Below, piece after piece: positions 14,965-15,835 of a stretch of DNA of 15,835 nt. The notes beneath the pieces are model-generated. The model worked only from the letters and a program-made list of their open reading frames with translations, was not told the origin of the DNA and made no database searches. Each line of letters begins with the position of its first letter. Positions within the stretch are counted from its first letter, which is position 1. The position numbers and the translations under genes are program-made. This DNA is from Roseibacillus sp. (GTDB lineage Bacteria > Verrucomicrobiota > Verrucomicrobiae > Verrucomicrobiales > Akkermansiaceae), in assembly GCA_002723015.1 (NCBI GenBank), contig PBNG01000094.1:1-15835 (forward strand), given 5' to 3'.

Positions 14965-15776
14965 AGGCAAATGAGTTAAGAAGACTCCTGCATGAAGGAG
15001 AACGAACAGTTCTGGGAACGTGCGTCGTTTCTCCCTCGACCAAGTGGCCGGGATTAGTCGCATCCTGCGGCCTTGATTTCGTCTTTATCGACACCGAGCA
15101 CATCGCCCTCAACCGTGAGACCGTCTCATGGATGTGCCGCACATACACCGCCATGGGTATTCCGCCCCTTGTCCGGATACCTACCCAAGATCCTGATGAC
15201 GCGACCGTCGCCCTCGACGACGGTGCCGCGGGAGTCATTATACCCTATGTGGAAGATCCTGAGGTGGTCCGCTCCATGGTAGGCGCAAGTAAACTGCGTC
15301 CACTCAAGGGGGAACGGGCACGCAGGGCCCTTAATGGAGAGGAACTTGAACCCGAACTCCAGTCCTACATCGAGAACCATAACTCGGATCATATTCTCCT
15401 CACCAACATCGAAAGTGTGCCCGCCATGGACAGGATTGATGAGATTCTCTCCCAGCAGGGTCTCGACTGTGTCCTCATCGGCCCTCACGATCTTTCCACC
15501 AGCCTCGGAGTCCCCGAGCAATATGATCACCCCCGATTCCTCGAGGCCTGCGCCTTCATCCTTGGCAAGGCCCGAACCGCTGGAATCGGAGCCGGAATCC
15601 ATCATTGGCTAGCTCCTGAGAAGCAGGTGCAGTTCGTCGAAATGGGGGCCAACCTGCTGATTCACAAGGCTGACGCGATTTTTCTTTCGGAGGGGCTTCG
15701 GGACGAAGTTTCCCAGATTCGCGGCCTTCTCGGACAGGAATCCGGCCCCAACCATGCCGGGAGCGTCAATATCTGA
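14961..15776 (+). CDS. HpcH/HpaI-family class II aldolase (2-keto-3-deoxy acid type)
   Basis: A protein of 271 residues, the usual length for this family. Signature segments: DFVFIDTEH (40-47) with the catalytic-type His47, LVRIP with Arg72, and GAAGVIIPYVED. Metal ligands are expected at Glu151 (TNIES) and Asp177 (LIGPHDLSTSLG). These are the residues used by metal-dependent pyruvate-class aldolases that cleave 4-hydroxy-2-keto acids to pyruvate plus an aldehyde, such as HpaI or 2-keto-3-deoxy-L-rhamnonate aldolase. Its exact substrate is unknown. The start overlaps the previous stop (ATGA), so translation is probably coupled. With two oxidoreductases ahead of it, the product would complete a non-phosphorylative sugar-acid pathway (inference). 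Confidence 0.88.
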   Translation: MKANELRRLLHEGERTVLGTCVVSPSTKWPGLVASCGLDFVFIDTEHIALNRETVSWMCRTYTAMGIPPLVRIPTQDPDDATVALDDGAAGVIIPYVEDPEVVRSMVGASKLRPLKGERARRALNGEELEPELQSYIENHNSDHILLTNIESVPAMDRIDEILSQQGLDCVLIGPHDLSTSLGVPEQYDHPRFLEACAFILGKARTAGIGAGIHHWLAPEKQVQFVEMGANLLIHKADAIFLSEGLRDEVSQIRGLLGQESGPNHAGSVNI

Positions 15777-15806
15777 TCTCTCCTTTCCAACCTCAGCGCC
15801 AGACCC

Positions 15807-15831
15807 GAAGACGGGCAAAAAGCCTCGCTTC
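15807..15831 (+). terminator. Weak hairpin after the aldolase gene, at the window edge
   Basis: GAAG (15807-15810) pairs with CTTC (15828-15831), and the inner GGGC with GCCT by one wobble, around an AAAAA loop and two mismatches. Any T tract would lie beyond the window, so this is only a possibility. The remaining bases after 15776 show no gene. Confidence 0.18.
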
Positions 15832-15835
15832 CTCA

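Noticed and set aside
1..15835. tRNA, rRNA, CRISPR arrays, insertion sequences or phage genes
   Set aside because: None seen by eye on either strand; no repeated spacers, transposase-like frame or cloverleaf was recognised, though this was not a computed search.

Overview
The window looks like chromosomal DNA from a member of the PVC superphylum, most likely a Verrucomicrobiota relative. The evidence is the gene content: a giant secreted protein joining a PVC-type N-terminal propeller, HEAT repeats and a C-terminal CxxCH haem domain; a secreted 'NWPQFRGP' PQQ-like propeller; a PDZ plus toroid protein resembling DUF6288; an SHD1-like domain; a secreted Asp-box sialidase-type propeller; and several Gfo/Idh/MocA oxidoreductases. 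No rRNA or tRNA is visible to confirm this. Base composition is moderately GC-rich (judged by eye). Many starts lack a clear Shine-Dalgarno sequence. TGA is the normal stop of several genes here, so it is not generally reassigned.

Layout. (1) 2-220, the 3' end of a MarC-family membrane protein, with a terminator hairpin overlapping its stop. (2) 429-1133, a secreted L,D-transpeptidase. (3) 1170-3312, two secreted alpha/beta hydrolases in tandem on the minus strand. (4) 3462-4130, the most interesting locus: a secreted thioredoxin-like protein with a C-terminal SHD1-like domain. Its reading frame is interrupted by one TGA, exactly where the first cysteine of a CGPC redox motif should be. A stem-loop with the geometry of a bacterial SECIS lies just downstream. 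I read it as a candidate selenoprotein (UGPC). (5) 4217-6899, minus strand: a sialidase-like propeller followed by a PDZ/toroid lipoprotein-like protein, ending in a terminator that faces the one from the selenoprotein gene. (6) 6961-10134, the 1057-residue PVC cytochrome protein, divergent from the sialidase. (7) 10113-11777, minus strand: a PQQ-like propeller and, behind it, a doubtful small membrane ORF that also shows an in-frame TGA. (8) 11894-13012, a minus-strand Gfo/Idh/MocA oxidoreductase, divergent from (9) 13131-15776, a tightly overlapping plus-strand operon. That operon holds a compact Gfo/Idh/MocA-like protein without the usual nucleotide-binding signatures, a second Gfo/Idh/MocA protein, and an HpcH/HpaI-type aldolase.

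How it may work together. Most products are predicted to be exported and to act on polymers, glycans or esters in the periplasm or outside the cell. The right-hand cluster (oxidoreductases plus a class II 2-keto acid aldolase) would fit cytoplasmic breakdown of a sugar or sugar acid. This link is inferred from gene families only. No mobile element, CRISPR array, tRNA or rRNA was seen.
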